Part shown: piece by piece, positions 62,184-64,000 of the stretch
Layout: the number at the start of each line of letters is the position of its first letter
Numbering within the stretch: the first letter of the stretch is position 1
Origin: Streptomyces sp. NP160
GTDB lineage: Bacteria; Actinomycetota; Actinomycetes; Actinomycetales; Quadrisphaeraceae
Length of the DNA stretch: 64,000 nt
NCBI RefSeq assembly: GCF_006335115.1
Contig: NZ_VDMJ01000024.1
Coordinates: 244,852-308,851 of the forward strand
Reading direction: 5' to 3'
Notes under the pieces: generated by a model
Database searches by the model: none
What the model was told of the DNA's origin: nothing
The model's input: the letters and a program-made list of their open reading frames with translations, nothing else
Made by a program: the position numbers and the translations under genes

Positions 62184-62891
62184 GTGAGCAGCCGCCTGGT
62201 CGAGGTGGAGCCCGAGCGGCTGTCCGGCTGGGTCCAGCGCTTCACGGCCTCCCACGGGGCGGTGCGGCTGGCGGAGGCGCCGGAGCGGCTGCTGCTGCGC
62301 GCCGCCGACGGCGAGGCCGCCGACCTCGAGGTGCCCTGGCCCCCGCTGCCCGCCCCCGTCGTCTCCCCGTCCCTCTCCGCCGCGGTTGCTGAGGACGACG
62401 ACGCGGGCGCGCGCGTGGCCGCGCTGGCCGCCCACGCCGCCGCCGACCGGACGGCGCTGCTGGTGCTCGTGCGCCGCGGCGGGTGGGCCGTGGGCCTGGC
62501 GCGGGGCGGGGAGCTGCTCGACGGCGCGCACGGCACGCGCTACGTGCAGTCCCGCACCGCCGCCGGCGGGTGGAGCCAGCAGCGGTACGCCCGCCGGCGG
62601 GCCAACCAGGCCGACGGCCTGGTCTCGGCGGCCCTCGACGGCCTGGGGGCGCTGCTCGCACGCGCCGGTGGGCCCTCCGGGCCGCTGGCGCCCCAGGTGC
62701 TGGTGCCGGGTGGGGACCGCCAGCTCGTGGCCGGCGTCCTGGACGGCGTGCCCGCGCCCGCGGCGTCGCAGCTGCTGGCCCTGCCGCGCGGCCCGCTGCT
62801 CGACGTCCCCGACCCGCGGCGCGCGGTGCTCGCCGCGGCCGCCCGCCGCGCCCGGTGCGTGCGCGTCCGGGTCGGACCTCTGGCACCCTGA
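62184..62891 (+). CDS. acVLRF1-family peptidyl-tRNA hydrolase
   Basis: 235 residues. The segment AAGGWSQQRYARRRANQAD (about 130-148) matches the Vms1/eRF1-like GGxxxxR...R signature with the conserved glutamine of the VLRF1 family, here the actinobacterial branch (acVLRF1). Eukaryotic Vms1 releases nascent chains from stalled 60S subunits; the bacterial members are inferred to cleave peptidyl-tRNA in ribosome rescue. The rest of the fold (TALLVLVRRGGWAVGLARGG before it, PQVLVPGGDRQLVAGVLDG after) fits. GTG 62184 follows GGAGCAGAGCG. It is separate from the suf operon. Confidence 0.8.
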   Translation: MSSRLVEVEPERLSGWVQRFTASHGAVRLAEAPERLLLRAADGEAADLEVPWPPLPAPVVSPSLSAAVAEDDDAGARVAALAAHAAADRTALLVLVRRGGWAVGLARGGELLDGAHGTRYVQSRTAAGGWSQQRYARRRANQADGLVSAALDGLGALLARAGGPSGPLAPQVLVPGGDRQLVAGVLDGVPAPAASQLLALPRGPLLDVPDPRRAVLAAAARRARCVRVRVGPLAP

Positions 62892-62895
62892 ACAC

Positions 62896-63267
62896 GTGAT
62901 CACCACACGACGCAGCGTGATGACCATCCTCGCCGGCGCGGGCTTCGCCCTCGCCCTCACCGGGTGCTCCGCCGTCGGCGACGTCGCCTCGGCCGCGGGG
63001 GAGGGCGCCAGCTCCGCGGCCGCAGGAGCCGCGCGTGACGCGGCGCTGTCGCAGGTGTGCGGCTACGTCTCCGACGGCCAGCTCTCCGACGCGGACCTGC
63101 AGCAGCTGCGGGCCGCGGTGCGCGCCGCCGAGGCCGCCGGGGTCGAGGGCGACGTCATCACCCGGGCCGACACCCTCCTCGGCGACGGCGGCCCAGACGA
63201 GGGCCAGGTCGAGCAGCTGCAGCAGGCGTGCGCGCAGGCCGGTCAGGGCGAGCCGGGCAGCTCCTGA
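62896..63267 (+). CDS. Small lipoprotein of unknown function
   Basis: 123 residues. A signal peptide (TTRRSVMTILAGAGFALAL) ends in lipobox LTGC with Cys 24; the paired arginines at 5-6 suggest Tat export is possible. The mature part is Ala/Gly/Gln/Asp-rich and helical (LSDADLQQLRAAVRAAEAAG), with two cysteines (about 55 and 113) that could form a disulfide. I recognise no family. GTG 62896 is 4 nt after the acVLRF1 stop, so the two are probably cotranscribed; ATG 62920 would spoil the signal peptide. Confidence 0.65.
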   Translation: MITTRRSVMTILAGAGFALALTGCSAVGDVASAAGEGASSAAAGAARDAALSQVCGYVSDGQLSDADLQQLRAAVRAAEAAGVEGDVITRADTLLGDGGPDEGQVEQLQQACAQAGQGEPGSS

Positions 63268-63316
63268 GGGCCGGCTCGCGCCACCGCGCGGGCCGGCGCC
63301 GCCAGCCGCGCGACGT

Positions 63317-63359
63317 GCAGGAGGCCCGCTCCCGGGGCGTCCGGGTGCGGGCCTCCTGC
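63317..63359. terminator. Bidirectional hairpin before bioY
   Basis: A perfect 13-bp stem gcaggaggcccgc / gcgggcctcctgc with a 17-nt loop, between the convergent lipoprotein and bioY genes. Confidence 0.75.
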
Positions 63360-63372
63360 GCGGTCGCGGGGG

Positions 63373-63987
63373 TCAGCGGGCGCGGCGGGTGAGCTTCCAG
63401 GCGCCGGGCAGGGCGACACCGGCGACGACGGCCTTGACCAGGCCCCCCAGCAGGAACGGGGTGAAGCCCGCGGCGACCGCCTGCGAGGCGCTCATGCCGG
63501 TGGTCAGCGCCAGCCACGGGACGCCGACGGCGAAGACCACCAGCTGGCCGGCGGCGAACAGCGGCACCGCGCGCCACCAGCGGCGGTCAGCGCCGTAGCG
63601 GGCGGCCAGTCCGACGAGGAACGCGGCGGGCAGGAACCCGAGGATGTAGCCGCCGGTCGCGCCGAGCACCACGTGCAGGCCGCCGGAGGCCTCCGAGTAG
63701 AACGGCAGGCCGGCGGCCCCCAGCACGGCGTACAGGCCCATCGAGCTCAGCCCGCGCCACGGGCCGAGGGAGGCGGCCACGAGCACGAGGGCGAGCGTCT
63801 GGCCGGTGATCGGCACGGGGGTCCCCGGCAGCGGCACGACGACCTGCGCCAGCAGGGCCGTGAACAGCGCTCCGCCGGTCACCAGCAGCGCGTCGCGGAC
63901 GCGGGTGGACGCGCCGACGGCGGGGACGAGGTCGGCGAGCACGGCGCGGCGGGGGAGCCGGCCGGAGAGATCAGCGGTGATGGCCAC
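63373..63987 (-). CDS. bioY: Biotin transporter substrate-binding subunit BioY
   Basis: 204 residues with about 6 membrane spans, the S-component of an energy-coupling-factor biotin importer. It has [42 protein letters not shown] and GATGGYILGFLPAAFLVG, the standard BioY landmarks. A 35-residue N-terminal extension precedes the first span. ATG 63987 leaves only 13 bp to the window edge, so its promoter and any linked bioM/bioN genes cannot be seen. Confidence 0.93.
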   Translation of the reverse strand: MAITADLSGRLPRRAVLADLVPAVGASTRVRDALLVTGGALFTALLAQVVVPLPGTPVPITGQTLALVLVAASLGPWRGLSSMGLYAVLGAAGLPFYSEASGGLHVVLGATGGYILGFLPAAFLVGLAARYGADRRWWRAVPLFAAGQLVVFAVGVPWLALTTGMSASQAVAAGFTPFLLGGLVKAVVAGVALPGAWKLTRRAR

Positions 63988-64000
63988 GGGGACACCCTGG

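Overview
This 64 kb window is chromosomal DNA from a very GC-rich actinobacterium. The markers are WhiA, RbpA, OpcA, an ANTAR-type response regulator, an S1 protein of about 500 residues, frequent GTG starts, and many start codons lying 6-8 nt behind a TANNNT -10 hexamer. Gene order follows two blocks known in mycobacteria and streptomycetes: pyk/ANTAR/polA/rpsA/coaE/uvrB/uvrA, and uvrC/rapZ/yvcK/whiA/gap-pgk-tpi/secG ... opcA-zwf-tal-tkt/ctaB/ctaA/suf. A Kineosporiales-like lineage is possible, but this is a guess. I see no phage, insertion sequence, CRISPR array or rRNA; nearly everything is core genome.

Layout. 1-3.6 kb: end of gltD, pyk, a frameshifted HTH/LAGLIDADG gene, an unusual tRNA with anticodon CAA, and a PdtaR-like regulator. 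3.8-9.5 kb: a branched-chain amino-acid (Liv) ABC importer, with the binding protein on + and livH-M-G-F on -. 9.8-19.7 kb: acetyltransferase, thioesterase, polA, methyltransferase, rpsA, coaE-grpB fusion, uvrB. 19.8-22 kb: two tandem TerC genes behind a yybP-ykoY (Mn2+) riboswitch. 22-26.2 kb: metallo-beta-lactamase-fold hydrolase and GH15 glycosidase, divergent from an atypical G6PDH paralogue. 26.3-34.5 kb: uvrA, Tat-type Rieske lipoprotein, beta-propeller membrane protein, broken padR, a 933-residue GH63-like glycosidase, one unknown gene. 34.6-39.8 kb: uvrC-rapZ-yvcK-whiA. 39.8-43.7 kb: gap-pgk-tpiA-secG-rbpA. 43.8-52.5 kb, minus strand: pgi, then tkt-tal-zwf-opcA-pgl. 52.7-56.7 kb: ctaB, ctaA, a two-gene ABC exporter. 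56.9-62.1 kb: sufR-B-D-Rieske-C-T. 62.2-64 kb: acVLRF1, a small lipoprotein, bioY.

How it fits together. The window holds most of lower glycolysis, the whole oxidative and transaldolase/transketolase pentose phosphate set, all three UvrABC repair proteins, heme A synthesis, and Fe-S scaffold genes. Most operons end in strong GC hairpins, and stop/start overlaps (ATGA, GTGA, TGATG) couple many neighbours.

Points most worth a second look: the G6PDH paralogue that has lost both canonical lysines beside a glucose-releasing GH15; the suf operon without sufS/sufU; the class-I-shaped CAA tRNA next to a broken HTH-LAGLIDADG gene; three single-base disruptions with one shared sequence signature; two perfect 25-bp repeats before coaE; and the riboswitch whose own 3' strand can mask the ribosome-binding site.
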